In this document: positions 1-9,600 of the stretch, piece after piece
How the letters are laid out: each line of letters starts with the position of its first letter
Position numbering within the stretch: the first letter of the stretch is position 1
Origin: JBCCSZ01 sp039821145
GTDB taxonomy: Bacteria; Bacteroidota; Bacteroidia; Chitinophagales; Saprospiraceae
Direction of reading: 5' to 3'
DNA length: 64,000 nucleotides
Assembly: GCA_039821145.1 (NCBI GenBank)
Contig: JBCBOS010000013.1
Coordinates: forward strand, 175,223 to 239,222
Translations under genes and position numbers: made by a program
Notes under the pieces: model-generated
What the model saw: the letters and a program-made list of their open reading frames with translations, nothing else
Told to the model about the DNA's origin: nothing
Database searches by the model: none

Positions 1-1192
1 CCTCGAAACCTCGCTTTTTGATTTCACCGTGGAAATAGCGACACAGGTACATCTTTTCTTCCAAAGCTGCCCGAAAGGCCTCCAAGCCAAACAACTGCAA
101 AGGCAACCACATGCGCATGCCCCGAAAGTGCTTGGTCAACTCGGGAGACAAATCGGCCGGAGACAACTCCTCTTTGGAATTGACCGTGTCTTGCATGTAA
201 GCAGCCGTGTAATAGTGGGTATTTTGCAAGGCCTCCACATTCTTGATCAGGACCGCCCCTGTCCCATAGGCCAAGAACAGGCCCTTGTGGGGATCGATGG
301 TGAAGGAATCGCTTCGCTCCACGCCTTTGTAGGCCTTTTTGATGTCGTCGCACAAGATGAAGAACCCGCCATAGGCTGCATCGATGTGAAACCAGAGGTT
401 TTCTTCTTCTGCCACATCGGCCAGGGCATCCAATGGGTCGATGGCCCCAGTGTCGGTAGTCCCGGCAGAGGCGACCAGCAGGAAGGGTTGAAGCCCTTCG
501 GCTTTGTCGGCAGCAATCTGGGTCTTGAGGGCTTCGACATCCATTCGGAAGCGATCGTCGACGGGGATGTATCGCAGCGGCGCCTCTCCCATGCCAGCGA
601 TTCGGATGGCCTTTTGGATGGAGTGATGGACTTGTTCTGTGAGGTAAATCACGGAGCGATCGATGTCGCGGGCGCGGACGGGGCGGGCGTCACGGGCTGT
701 GGCGATGGCGATGAGATTGGCGATGGAACCGCCAGAAGTGAGGTTGCCAAGAGCGGTTGTCGGATAGTCTACCAAAGAGCACATCCAGCGGATGAGTTTG
801 TTTTCCATGTGGACAGCTCCTGGGCCTCCGAAGAAGATCCCTGCATAATTGTTGGTGACATCGGCCAGGTAATCTCCCAAAGCAGTTGGGAACAGGCCAC
901 CACCAGGAATGTAGGCCAGGTGACCACCAGAGGCGGGGTTCAAGCCGGGTCGATCCACATTTTCGGCAATGATGTTGAGCAACTCTCCAATGGCTTTGCC
1001 TTTTTCTGGCACCTCGATGCCTTGAAGGGCTTGTCCTTTGTCATCTGTTTCGATGTATGCCGGACGTTCGTGGATGATGTCCAAAAAGTCATCGGCATAT
1101 TGAATGACAGCTTGATTCCAGTCGTGTCGCTGGGTGGGAGAAACCTCCAATCGACGAGCGACTTGTTCGAGTTCGCGGATTTTTTCAATCAT
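1..1192 (-). CDS. PLP-dependent group II decarboxylase, C-terminus off the left edge
   Basis: About 397 residues are visible and the frame stays open to base 1, so the C-terminus is missing. The protein looks like a pyridoxal-phosphate-dependent decarboxylase of the aromatic-L-amino-acid/glutamate decarboxylase group. The internal motif DPHKG carries the expected PLP-binding lysine at about residue 303. HIDAAYGG, about 40 residues earlier, holds the cofactor-ring aspartate. TEQVHHSIQKA has the histidine that stacks on PLP. LTSGGSIANL is the conserved small-residue loop of the family. The ATG at 1192 is followed by MIEKIRELEQVARRLE, the usual helical N-terminus; a GTG eight codons upstream is possible. 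The gene is divergent from the DUF2807 gene, with 84 bp between the starts. The substrate amino acid cannot be told from sequence alone. Confidence 0.85.
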   Translation of the reverse strand, partial: MIEKIRELEQVARRLEVSPTQRHDWNQAVIQYADDFLDIIHERPAYIETDDKGQALQGIEVPEKGKAIGELLNIIAENVDRPGLNPASGGHLAYIPGGGLFPTALGDYLADVTNNYAGIFFGGPGAVHMENKLIRWMCSLVDYPTTALGNLTSGGSIANLIAIATARDARPVRARDIDRSVIYLTEQVHHSIQKAIRIAGMGEAPLRYIPVDDRFRMDVEALKTQIAADKAEGLQPFLLVASAGTTDTGAIDPLDALADVAEEENLWFHIDAAYGGFFILCDDIKKAYKGVERSDSFTIDPHKGLFLAYGTGAVLIKNVEALQNTHYYTAAYMQDTVNSKEELSPADLSPELTKHFRGMRMWLPLQLFGLEAFRAALEEKMYLCRYFHGEIKKRGFE

Positions 1193-1276
1193 TTCATCAT
1201 CTTTTTTTGCAACCACGCAAGAAAATGGGTGTCTTTGAGGATGTCAACAAGATTCATCACCCAATATTCTATCAGT

Positions 1277-1999
1277 ATGAAAAATACATTATTTCTGACG
1301 GCCTTCCTCTTTTTGCTAGGTACTTCATTGACCGCTCAAAGTTGGGGTCGGGGAATAAAAGGAGAAGGGCCAAAAGTACAAAAAGAACTTCAGATTAAAT
1401 CCTTCGAAGGAGTAAAACTCTCTCTGCCTGCAAATGTTCAACTCATCAAAGGAAGCAATTGCAAAGTAGTTGTCGATGCACAACAAAACATCATAGACGC
1501 CATGGACATAGAGGTCAGAGGAGGCATTTTGACCATCGGCAGTCGCAAAAACTTGCGGAACCATGCTTCCATCGACATTCAGGTGACCCTGCCAAAGCTC
1601 CGAGCAGTCAAAGTATCTGGATCGGGAGATGTCGAAAGCAAAGACCATTTCAGCGGCTTGGGTGATGTAGACATAGCCGTCAGTGGTTCTGGCAACATCA
1701 GGCTGGACATTGACGCCAAGCGGGTCGACACCAAAATCAGTGGCTCTGGCAACATCGAACTCAAGGGAAACGCGGTTGAGCAAGAGGTCCGCATCAGTGG
1801 GTCAGGTAATTACCGCAGCTATGAGTTGCAGTCCAGCGATTGTTCCATTGCCATTACGGGCTCTGGCGATGCCAAGGTACATGTGAAGAACAAATTAGAT
1901 GCAAAAATCACCGGATCAGGAGATATCAGCTACAAAGGCTCGCCAGATGTGCGCTCCAAAATCTTGGGCTCCGGCGATGTGCGCTCCAGAGGAAAGTAA
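1277..1999 (+). CDS. Head GIN (DUF2807) domain secreted protein
   Basis: 240 residues. The first 20 form a signal peptide (MKNTLFLTAFLFLLGTSLTAQ region). The rest is the DUF2807 'putative auto-transporter adhesin, head GIN' fold: residues 45-235 contain at least seven repeats of the turn motif GSGD/GSGN (VSGSGDVES, VSGSGNIRL, ISGSGNIEL, ITGSGDAKV and others), as expected of a right-handed beta-helix ladder. Such proteins are common in Bacteroidota and lie in the periplasm or outer membrane; their function is not established. The longer in-frame reading upstream overlaps the opposite-strand decarboxylase and is not coding, so the ATG right before the signal peptide was chosen. A hairpin with a T-run follows at 2083-2117. 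Confidence 0.85.
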   Translation: MKNTLFLTAFLFLLGTSLTAQSWGRGIKGEGPKVQKELQIKSFEGVKLSLPANVQLIKGSNCKVVVDAQQNIIDAMDIEVRGGILTIGSRKNLRNHASIDIQVTLPKLRAVKVSGSGDVESKDHFSGLGDVDIAVSGSGNIRLDIDAKRVDTKISGSGNIELKGNAVEQEVRISGSGNYRSYELQSSDCSIAITGSGDAKVHVKNKLDAKITGSGDISYKGSPDVRSKILGSGDVRSRGK

Positions 2000-2355
2000 T
2001 TCATACACTCATTTGATGGTCAATCAACCATCAATCCAATATCAGGTATAAGATAATCTGCACTAGAAAGTAAAACAATTGGAATCCCGGCTTTCGAAAA
2101 AGGTCGGGATTTTTTTACATTGGGAAAATAAGTCATTTGATTCCGTCGTTTTATGGCTACCTTTCTGCAAATTCCTCATGATACATTCGCGAACTGTGCG
2201 ATGCTTGCGCACCCAACGAGATGACTTCATTTGTTCATTTCAGGGCACTAAGTGTTGTTTCTGTTTCGTTTACACATTTGACAATCATTTAATATCACAT
2301 GGCCAACTGCACCGTTGGCACGTCATCTGAATCTTTTACATCAAACCCATTATCC
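2000..2355. other. Intergenic, terminator plus unexplained AT-rich leader
   Basis: This 356-bp gap holds a weak hairpin (2013-2034), then the terminator at 2083-2117. About 240 bp of sequence leads up to the thioredoxin-fold gene. I see no open frame with coding character and no RNA gene. A short inverted repeat GTGCG/CGCAC lies near 2197-2213. Confidence 0.5.
2083..2117 (+). terminator. Intrinsic terminator after the DUF2807 gene
   Basis: Arms AATCCCG (2083-2089) and CGGGATT (2105-2111) pair around a loop that contains a smaller CTTT/AAAG helix. Seven T residues follow (2110-2116). It lies 84 bp past the stop codon. Confidence 0.7.
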
Positions 2356-2943
2356 ATGAGAATCTGTAAAAAACCGATTTCCTACTTTTCCTTTTCTTTG
2401 CTGTTTTTGCTTTGTTTTGCTTTGGTCACCCCCACTCAGCTGTCTGCCCAACCATCCGACAAAATCCCCAACATCGCCCCAGATGAGTTCACTGCCAAGG
2501 GTGGCGACATGGGATGGAGTGTGGGCGCTACGGTCACCAATCTGTCCTTCAATGATGTCTTCAACAAGGGCTTCAAACTGTACGAAAAACTGGACAAGCC
2601 CGTGTTGATTGAAATTTGGAGCATGAATTGTCAGCAGTGCAAGCGCAACAAGAAATACCTCAAGTCATTTTACACCCAATACAACATCGACATCATCAGC
2701 ATCTGCACGGATGACTACCCCAACGAGATTCGCAAAATGGCCCAGCAGAACAACTATCCCTGGTCGACCATCCACGACGACTCTCCCAAATTCAACCAAG
2801 GTGCTTCTTTCTCTGAAGTCAACGATCTGGGTGCCGCCAAATTCATCCTACTCACACCAGACAAGCAAGTCTACCGAGTCTACAATTCTGAAAAAGCCAT
2901 CGGCAAAGTAGGCGTTGATCTGCAACAGTACTTCAGCAAATAA
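2356..2943 (+). CDS. Secreted thioredoxin-fold (TlpA/redoxin-like) protein
   Basis: 195 residues with an N-terminal signal peptide (MRICKKPISYFSFSLLFLLC followed by an AQ cleavage region near residue 35). The mature part has the thioredoxin fold: KPVLIEIWSMNCQQCKRN places a CxxC (CQQC, residues 92-95) right after the beta-strand and tryptophan where TlpA-like thioredoxins carry their redox pair. A later KFILLTPDKQVYRVY segment matches the cis-Pro/beta-hairpin region, though the proline itself is shifted. It probably acts as a periplasmic thiol reductase or oxidase; the partner is unknown. The ATG at 2356 was chosen because the signal peptide starts there; the frame is open for 19 more codons upstream without coding character. 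Confidence 0.8.
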   Translation: MRICKKPISYFSFSLLFLLCFALVTPTQLSAQPSDKIPNIAPDEFTAKGGDMGWSVGATVTNLSFNDVFNKGFKLYEKLDKPVLIEIWSMNCQQCKRNKKYLKSFYTQYNIDIISICTDDYPNEIRKMAQQNNYPWSTIHDDSPKFNQGASFSEVNDLGAAKFILLTPDKQVYRVYNSEKAIGKVGVDLQQYFSK

Positions 2944-3346
2944 ATTAGACATACATAAGACCAAAGGTTTTGACAACCAAGCCTTTGCAACTTTCAAGCC
3001 CAGCAATTGATGCACTCAACTGCTGGGCTTTGTCGTGTGTAGCAAACAAGGGCATCAGGAAGAGAGCCATTGGCCACTCAATCAAATAACGATGTTTTAA
3101 TATACGAAAAATACCGATTTTCGGGTATGCGCCCAATGGGTGAAAGTCCTACCTTTGTAATCACATGCTGAGAAAAAGAACGAATCTCAGCAACAGCAGA
3201 AAACCCTCCCACGCACTCCCCCCACTTGGACGCCCAAAGCGTCTGCAGATTTCCATCTCCCAAAAACGAGCAGCATTTCAACTTAGAATTTTATGCCTAC
3301 TCCTCTCATAGCAACTGATGCGAGAGGGAAACTTGACTATAATCTC
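2944..3346. other. Intergenic with hairpin terminator and a -7 box
   Basis: The 403-bp gap contains the hairpin at 2995-3031 and, further on, TACCTTTG at 3150-3157, a match to the Bacteroidota -7 box TAnnTTTG, about 190 bp before the next start. No gene is seen. Confidence 0.45.
2995..3031 (+). terminator. Hairpin terminator after the thioredoxin-fold gene
   Basis: The arms AAGCCCAGCA and TGCTGGGCTT form a 10-bp GC-rich stem, extended inward by TTGA/TCAA, about 55 bp past the stop codon. The T-run is short. Confidence 0.6.
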
Positions 3347-4396
3347 ATGAACGCAACAAACACATACAACACCCATTTTACATCTCTCTGCTTGCGCTTT
3401 TTGTTGAGCAGTCTGCTGTTGGTGGGGGTTGTATCTGTGTTGGGGGCCAGCAACTGTCCCGACAACTTGGCACCGACATTCTCTTCGGAATGTGCAGACC
3501 AACTGTTTTGCCTACAAAAACACAATTGCGAGCCCAGTCCCATCCAATTGACGATCCAAGTGGCAGATGACCATACGCCAAGCGATCAACTCGATTACTA
3601 CTTCCAATTGGACCTGGACGATGACGGCAGCATCAACGATGCGGGGCGACGAGCAAGCCTCGAAGGAGAATTTCCTCCTGGAAAACATCGCGTATACTGG
3701 CGTGTAAGAGATGCCTGTGGGCAGTCTGCCAGCTGCGATTATCTATTCGAGGTAAAGGATTGCTCAAAACCTGTGGCACGCTGCATCAATGGAAAGTCCC
3801 TCGACCTGGGAGCCAACCTGAAGGTGAGTTTGCGCGCCGAAGACCTCAGCCAATTCAGTTATGACAATTGTGCCATCGCACAACTTCAAATGAGAATCGA
3901 TCCTGTGGCTGGCATGCCCGCCGCTGCCAAGATCGAGTTTGGGTGCCAACAAAGAGGAATGCACAAGGCAGAACTCTTGCTCATGGATTTGAGTGACAAC
4001 GCGAGCCGCTGTACCACCTTTGTCTACGTGGATGATCCTCAGGGACATTGTGGAGACAAAGCCACGAGTCCGAGTGATCTTCCTGTCCTCACCAAGGCAA
4101 CTGCCCAACCATCGAATTGGACGCATTCTCAGTTGAATCTTCAGAATCATCCAAACCCGTTTGCGACCAATACTACTATACAATTCACCATTCCCGAACC
4201 GAGCGAAACGACTATCACCATCTACGACGTATCCGGCAAGGTCCACCTACAACGCCGACAGTCCTTCGAAAAAGGCAAGCAAAGCTTCGACTTGCAGGCC
4301 AAAGATTTGCAAGCCCCAGGGCTGTACATCATCGAGCTGTCCAATGCCAAGGAGACCATCAGCAAACGGATGCTCTATACAGATGGAAAGAAATAG
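3347..4396 (+). CDS. Secreted protein with T9SS C-terminal sorting domain
   Basis: 349 residues. The start at 3347 precedes a hydrophobic signal segment (LCLRFLLSSLLLVGVVSVLGA, about residues 14-34). The middle (residues 40-230) is cysteine-rich, with Asp-rich patches such as DLDDDGSINDAG, and reads like the HYR-like/immunoglobulin-type modules of Bacteroidota surface proteins. The last 80 residues are a typical T9SS type A sorting domain: HPNPFATNTTIQFTIPE, ITIYDVSGKV, then LQAPGLYIIELSNAKETISKRML and a basic end. The mature protein is therefore expected to pass the outer membrane through the T9SS and be anchored at the surface or released. No catalytic motif was recognised. Two hairpins follow the stop. 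Confidence 0.8.
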   Translation: MNATNTYNTHFTSLCLRFLLSSLLLVGVVSVLGASNCPDNLAPTFSSECADQLFCLQKHNCEPSPIQLTIQVADDHTPSDQLDYYFQLDLDDDGSINDAGRRASLEGEFPPGKHRVYWRVRDACGQSASCDYLFEVKDCSKPVARCINGKSLDLGANLKVSLRAEDLSQFSYDNCAIAQLQMRIDPVAGMPAAAKIEFGCQQRGMHKAELLLMDLSDNASRCTTFVYVDDPQGHCGDKATSPSDLPVLTKATAQPSNWTHSQLNLQNHPNPFATNTTIQFTIPEPSETTITIYDVSGKVHLQRRQSFEKGKQSFDLQAKDLQAPGLYIIELSNAKETISKRMLYTDGKK

Positions 4397-4454
4397 GTGA
4401 TTGTGTGTTAAATCAAAAACTGTTTAAAGTCATTTAAAATCAGTTTTTGGGACG

Positions 4455-4489
4455 GCCTCTCATCACTCCGGTGGTGGGGGGCTTTTTTT
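4455..4489 (+). terminator. Intrinsic terminator upstream of purK
   Basis: GCCTCTCATCAC (4455-4466) pairs along its full 12 bases, with some G-T pairs, with GTGGTGGGGGGC (4471-4482) around a TCCG tetraloop. A run of seven T follows (4483-4489). A second AT-rich hairpin (AAAAACTG/CAGTTTTT, 4415-4448) lies just before it. Confidence 0.8.
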
Positions 4490-4509
4490 GTCAAAATCTG
4501 TCCAATCGG

Positions 4510-4540
4510 TTGTTGGGCTAAGGCGGAAATTTTATTTTCG
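4510..4540 (+). promoter_or_regulatory. Candidate purK-purE promoter
   Basis: TTG at 4510-4512 and TATTTTCG at 4533-4540 are 20 bp apart, close to the Bacteroidota -33/-7 arrangement (TTG, then TAnnTTTG with one mismatch). The -7 box ends 4 bp before the purK ATG, which would give a very short or absent leader. Confidence 0.35.
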
Positions 4541-4544
4541 CGCT

Positions 4545-5735
4545 ATGAATGAACGCAATACCCAAAATTCTTCTGGCTCCTCTGTAGAAAAGGTCAGTTC
4601 AGACTTCCGCCTCGGCATCTTGGGCGGGGGCCAATTGGGCAAAATGTTGTGCGCCGCTGCCACCCCAATGGATGTCAATACCTGGATACTGGACGCATCG
4701 CCCAACTTTCCCGCCGGTCCCTCCTGCAGCCATTTTGTCTCCGGCTCCTTCAAAGACTACGAAGATGTGCTGGCCTTTGGCAGGCAGGTCGACGTGCTGA
4801 CCATCGAAATTGAACACGTCAATACAGAGGCATTGCACCAGCTTGTCAAAGAAGGCAAAACGGTCCATCCCGCTCCCGACAAGTTGGACATCATCAAGGA
4901 CAAAGGCCTCCAAAAGCAATTCTACGCCGACCACCAACTGCCAACGGCTCCTTTCGAATTGTTCAACAACACGACTGCCATCCGAGAGGCCATCGAAGCG
5001 GGTCGCTGGACACCGCCTTTTGTCCAAAAATCCAGGACTGCCGGCTACGACGGTCGAGGGGTCGCCATCATCCGAACAGAAGACGACTTGGACAAACTGA
5101 TGGAAGGGCCTTCGCTTTTGGAATCGCTGGCAGACATCGACAAAGAATTGGCCGTCCAGGTGGCCCGTCGTCCCAATGGCGAATTGGCGGCCTTCCCGGT
5201 GGTGGAGATGAGCTTTCACCCGACAGCCAACCTGGTGGAATTCCTCCTGGGGCCTGCCGACATTCCCGAAGAAGTCGCCCGTCGCGCCACAGAACTGGCC
5301 ATACAAACCACGGAAGCCTATGACATCTGCGGCTTGTTGTCCATCGAATTTTTCCTCAACAAGGATGGGGACATCTGGATCAATGAAGTGGCACCACGCC
5401 CTCACAACAGCGGTCACCACACCATCGAAGCCTGTTACACCTCCCAGTTTCAGCAACACCTGCGCGCCGTGTTGGATTGGCCATTGGGCAGTCCCAAGAA
5501 CATTTTGCCCGGCGTCATGATCAATCTCCTCGGAGCAGAAGGCCACAGAGGGAAAGCCCGCTATGAAGGCCTGGAGGAATGCTTGCAAATCGAGGGTGCT
5601 TACTTGCACATTTACGGAAAAGAGATGACCAAGCCCATGCGAAAAATGGGACATGCCACCGTGATTGACCCCGATCCACAAAAGGCCATTGAAAAGGCCC
5701 GATTCATTCAAAAAAACCTACAAATCGTCACATGA
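4545..5735 (+). CDS. purK: N5-carboxyaminoimidazole ribonucleotide synthase
   Basis: 396 residues, typical PurK length plus a short polar N-terminal tail. The enzyme uses ATP and bicarbonate to turn AIR into N5-CAIR in de novo purine synthesis. The sequence shows an ATP-grasp layout: LGILGGGQLGKML near residue 23, the central FVQKSRTAGYDGRGV lysine/glycine-rich ATP-binding segment, and INEVAPRPHNSGHHTIEAC with the metal-binding Glu and Asn near residue 285. The start at 4545 removes 19 poorly conserved codons that overlap the terminator. The stop overlaps the purE start by four bases (ATGA), so the two subunits of the bacterial N5-CAIR route are translationally coupled. Confidence 0.95.
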   Translation: MNERNTQNSSGSSVEKVSSDFRLGILGGGQLGKMLCAAATPMDVNTWILDASPNFPAGPSCSHFVSGSFKDYEDVLAFGRQVDVLTIEIEHVNTEALHQLVKEGKTVHPAPDKLDIIKDKGLQKQFYADHQLPTAPFELFNNTTAIREAIEAGRWTPPFVQKSRTAGYDGRGVAIIRTEDDLDKLMEGPSLLESLADIDKELAVQVARRPNGELAAFPVVEMSFHPTANLVEFLLGPADIPEEVARRATELAIQTTEAYDICGLLSIEFFLNKDGDIWINEVAPRPHNSGHHTIEACYTSQFQQHLRAVLDWPLGSPKNILPGVMINLLGAEGHRGKARYEGLEECLQIEGAYLHIYGKEMTKPMRKMGHATVIDPDPQKAIEKARFIQKNLQIVT

Positions 5736-6259
5736 ACCCTTCTACCACTCCCCTCGTCAGCATCGTCATGGGATCAGACTCTGACCTTCCCAAAATGAAG
5801 GCAGCTGCTGCCATGCTTGAGCAATTCGACATCCCATTCGAACTCACCATCGTGTCGGCACATCGCACGCCGGAGCGTCTTTTCCAGTTTGCCAAAGAGG
5901 CCCACCAAAGAGGCATCCGCGTCATCGTTGCGGGAGCTGGCGGTGCGGCTCACTTGCCGGGCATGGTTGCTTCTCTGTCTCCCCTTCCCGTCATTGGCGT
6001 ACCCATTCACTCGTCCAATAGCATCGATGGCTGGGACTCCGTTTTGTCCATCCTACAGATGCCCGGTGGTGTTCCCGTGGCAACAGTGGCCTTGGATGGT
6101 GCCAAAAATGCGGGCATTCTGGCTGCGCAGATCATTGGATCGCAAGATGCAGCGGTACAAAAAAAGATGGTTCGCTACAAGGAGGAATTGGCGGAAGGAG
6201 TCGCGGTGAAATACCGAAAACTGGAGCAAGTCGGCTACAAAGATTATCGCAAGGAGTAA
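5732..6259 (+). CDS. purE: N5-CAIR mutase (AIR carboxylase class I)
   Basis: 175 residues, the normal PurE size. It moves the carboxyl group of N5-CAIR to give CAIR, directly after PurK. The conserved substrate-binding motifs are present: IVMGSDSDLPKM at residues 10-22 (the Ser-Asp-Ser signature), VSAHRTPERL with the catalytic histidine near residue 46, and GAGGAAHLPGMVAS near 69-82. The start is fixed by the ATGA overlap with purK. No terminator with a T-run was seen after it; the following 399 bp carry only weak inverted repeats. Confidence 0.96.
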   Translation: MNPSTTPLVSIVMGSDSDLPKMKAAAAMLEQFDIPFELTIVSAHRTPERLFQFAKEAHQRGIRVIVAGAGGAAHLPGMVASLSPLPVIGVPIHSSNSIDGWDSVLSILQMPGGVPVATVALDGAKNAGILAAQIIGSQDAAVQKKMVRYKEELAEGVAVKYRKLEQVGYKDYRKE

Positions 6260-6658
6260 GCAAACGGCTGAGCGCAAATGCTGATCGGAGGGCCACTCAT
6301 ATGTTAACGCTCTTGCATTTGGTGCAACGAACGAATATCTTTGCCAGCGAAATCTGGTTGTAAAAAAAATAATACTTGCCTAAATGGTTGTGTCCACAAC
6401 CGCTGTGGTTTGATTTTCAATTGTCAAACCATGTACTCAAATAGCAATTGATAACCTACACTTCAACTGTACGCGAATCCGATTTGTGCAGTTGTGACAG
6501 GGTGTGACTGTATTCCTCTGCAGGCTTAGAGACAGTGTACTCCCCTACCGAGAAATCTCAAATTGATTCCTTCCACTTCCACAGTCGAAGGCTGACTTTT
6601 TTTTGGCAATGGCCAAAGACAACACACTTTACATTTCAAAAACTAAAATTAATAGAGC
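6260..6658. other. Intergenic between purE and the large beta-helix gene
   Basis: 399 bp without a gene. It holds short inverted repeats: GGTTGTG/CACAACC near 6384-6399 and TGGTTTGA/TCAAACCA near 6406-6431. No terminator with a T-run and no clear TAnnTTTG box were found. Confidence 0.4.
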
Positions 6659-9600
6659 ATGAAAAATTGTATTTTCCTTTTCCCATTTCTTCTACTCTGT
6701 ATGTTCCTGCCACAAAGCAGTTTCGGACAGACGACTTACTACATTTCCCCATCCACTGGGTCGGATACTGGAAATTCTGGGACGACAACCCAGGACCCTT
6801 TTGAGACCATCGGACATGCATTGGGACAGTTGGACCCCGCCGTGGGCGGAAGCATTCAGCTGATGCCAGGTGATTATTACGAGCAAATTTTGATCAACAA
6901 TTTCAACAAGCTCACCATAGAAGCTGAAGGCAGTGGGGATGCCATCATCCACGGGAGTTATAAAGACCTCGCAAACGACATTGATGCCAATGGCAGAACG
7001 TGGACCCTCGTGACGACTGGTTCCGATCCTGCCATAGAAGACAGCTATTTCAATGGCAACCTCATCTACAAAACGGATGTGGCTCTCAACACTTCGCCAA
7101 ACGTAACGAACTTGTCTTTTGATTACAAAGTAGATTGGCTGTTCCGAAAAAAGACAAGCGGGGAGGTTGAGCAGTTGTATGGATACAGATATCTGAATGC
7201 TGCCGATGCCGGATTCAATGGCAATGGCGACCTCAACCAAAACCCCGAGGACAATGGGTTGTTTTTCTCTTCGCGACTGGCCTACAATCGCAATGGGGTT
7301 GGCTATTACATCAAGCCCCACCCAAGCGATCCCAATCTTCTGGTCTTGTACATCGCCGTCGACCCGGCAGACGATTTCATCAATGCTGGCCAATCGCAAG
7401 AAGGACTCCACTACTCAAAATCAGGGGCCATCATCAGAATGGGAGGATGCAGCGATTTTGAACTGAATGGCGGTCCAAACAAGCAAATCAAAATCAGGTA
7501 TTCCGGACGATATGCCATCTACGCATCTGGTACATTGGCCAACTGTCGATTTGAAAATCTGGATTTCGAAGACGTTAAAAATGGCATTTTCCTGCGTGCG
7601 TCATCACAGTCTGGCATGGTCATCAAAAACAACAATTTCACCCATTTGGTCAAAAAGCGATTTGATGTTCCCTATGCGGATGTCAAACGTCAAATCATTG
7701 AATCCAGTGCCATTGTCAATGCCTCTTCCAATGTGGCCAATCCCAACCCGGATTTTTCTGACTGCCTCATTGAAGGCAACACCATCAGCGGATTTTTCAA
7801 TGGAATCATTTCCACTTTTGGATTCACCACCATTGCCAACAACAGGCTGGAAGAAGTCGATGACGATGGACTGGAGATTGAGGGCCTTGCCGAAAAGGTC
7901 CGCTGCTATGGCAATTTTTTGAAGAATGTATTTCGAGGAATTTCCTTGGTAACAGTTGAAAAAGGGCCTGTCTATTTCCACGAGAATGTGATCACCACCA
8001 ACCGGATGGTCAATACCTTTGCCAACCCCAATCTCGAATCGCAAAACCAAGCTGTCTCTGATCTGAAACCACTGAAATTCACCAACTCTCCCACTCTGGT
8101 GTGTGCCAATCAGGAAAACTACCTTGGGACAGACAATGTTTGTGTGAGCAGAAACTGCCATTTTTACTACAACACCTTTGCCATGACGGGAGTGGCCATG
8201 ACGCTTAACATGACCAACCAGCGATGGACCAATGCCACAGAAAGTACCTTTTACAACAACATATTTTACTCGTCGGACGGCCCCTGTACCTTCGGCGCTG
8301 GTGACCATTGCAATGGCATCATCCTGCGGAGCAATTTGTTTTTTGCAGAACTGGAGCAGTGGCCTCAATGGCCCAGTTATCCCAATGTCTCCACAAAATT
8401 TTCTTATTGGGGTGCATTTGGCATCAACGGTACGACACTCAGTGCGGCAGAAACCAACCGACAAAACAATTTGGACTGCATGAATATGCCCGCCGTCACC
8501 CCACCCGATTGGATCAACAACCAAGAACAAGCCATTGATTTTTTCAACTACCCAAGCGCCAATCAAAGAGAAGACTTGCACCTAACCAGTGCCTGCCTCA
8601 ATTGGACATTGGAGCCTTTGCCCATTGACTTCCCGCCGCTGGTAAACCCACTGAGAACCACCCCAGGTGCATTGGAACAAACTTGCAATGATGAATGCCA
8701 GGATGCCATTGCCGTAATCGCTTCCTCCACCAGTGACTGCACCAATACCTATTCGTTTTCTACCTATGGTGCCACGCGAACGCTGCCTCCCGGTTGCATC
8801 ACTGACGCACAGTCCGACGACGATGTATGGTTTTCCTTTGTCGCTACTGCCCCCGAACACATCATCGACATCAGCAATGCGACGGAAGACATGACTTATA
8901 CCGTCTACAATGCCTGTGGTGGAAGGATTGTCTCTTGCAATGGCTGGAACGGAACAGAAATGCTCCCCTTTGTCGAAAATCTATTTGTGGGCCACACCTA
9001 CTATTTGCGCATCTACACCCGACCAAACAACGTTTACTCCGATTTTGACCTCTGCATCAAAGTTCCCAGCGTACCGAATGATGAATGCGTCGATGCCATC
9101 GAGGTCTTGGCCAGCAATACGAGCAGCTGCGCACAGACTTATTCGTTTTCCACGCGTTTTGCCACACGGACCGTTCCCCCCTCCTGTGTCAATGCGGCAC
9201 AATCCGATGATGATGTGTGGTTCTCTTTTGTGGCCACCGCTCCAGAGCACACCGTTGAGATCAGCAATGCGACAGAAGACATGGTTTATGTCCTCTACAA
9301 TGGCTGTGGTGGAAGAATTGTCTCTTGCGATGGCTGGAATGGAACAGAAACGATCGACTTTGTCGAAAACCTATTTGTGGGCCACACCTACTATTTGCGG
9401 ATTTACACCCGACCAAACAATGTTTACTCCGATTTTGACCTCTGCATCAAAGTTCCCAGCGCAGCAAATGATGAGTGTGTCGATGCCATTGACATTGCCA
9501 CCAGCACCAGCAGCAATTGTTCACAAGTCCACTCCTACTCTACTCGCTTTGCCACGCGTACCTTGCCTCCGGGCTGCATCAGTGGCGCCCAGTCCGACGA

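Noticed and set aside
29..1276. Long plus-strand open frame leading into the DUF2807 gene
   Set aside because: It is antisense to the PLP-dependent decarboxylase, whose translation has all family motifs; the plus-strand frame has no recognisable protein before the signal peptide at 1277.
3116..3137. CGAAAA/TTTTCG inverted repeat
   Set aside because: Too short and AT-rich to separate from chance.
4599..5711. 370-codon minus-strand frame over purK
   Set aside because: It is antisense to a well-conserved PurK reading; no protein family is seen in it.
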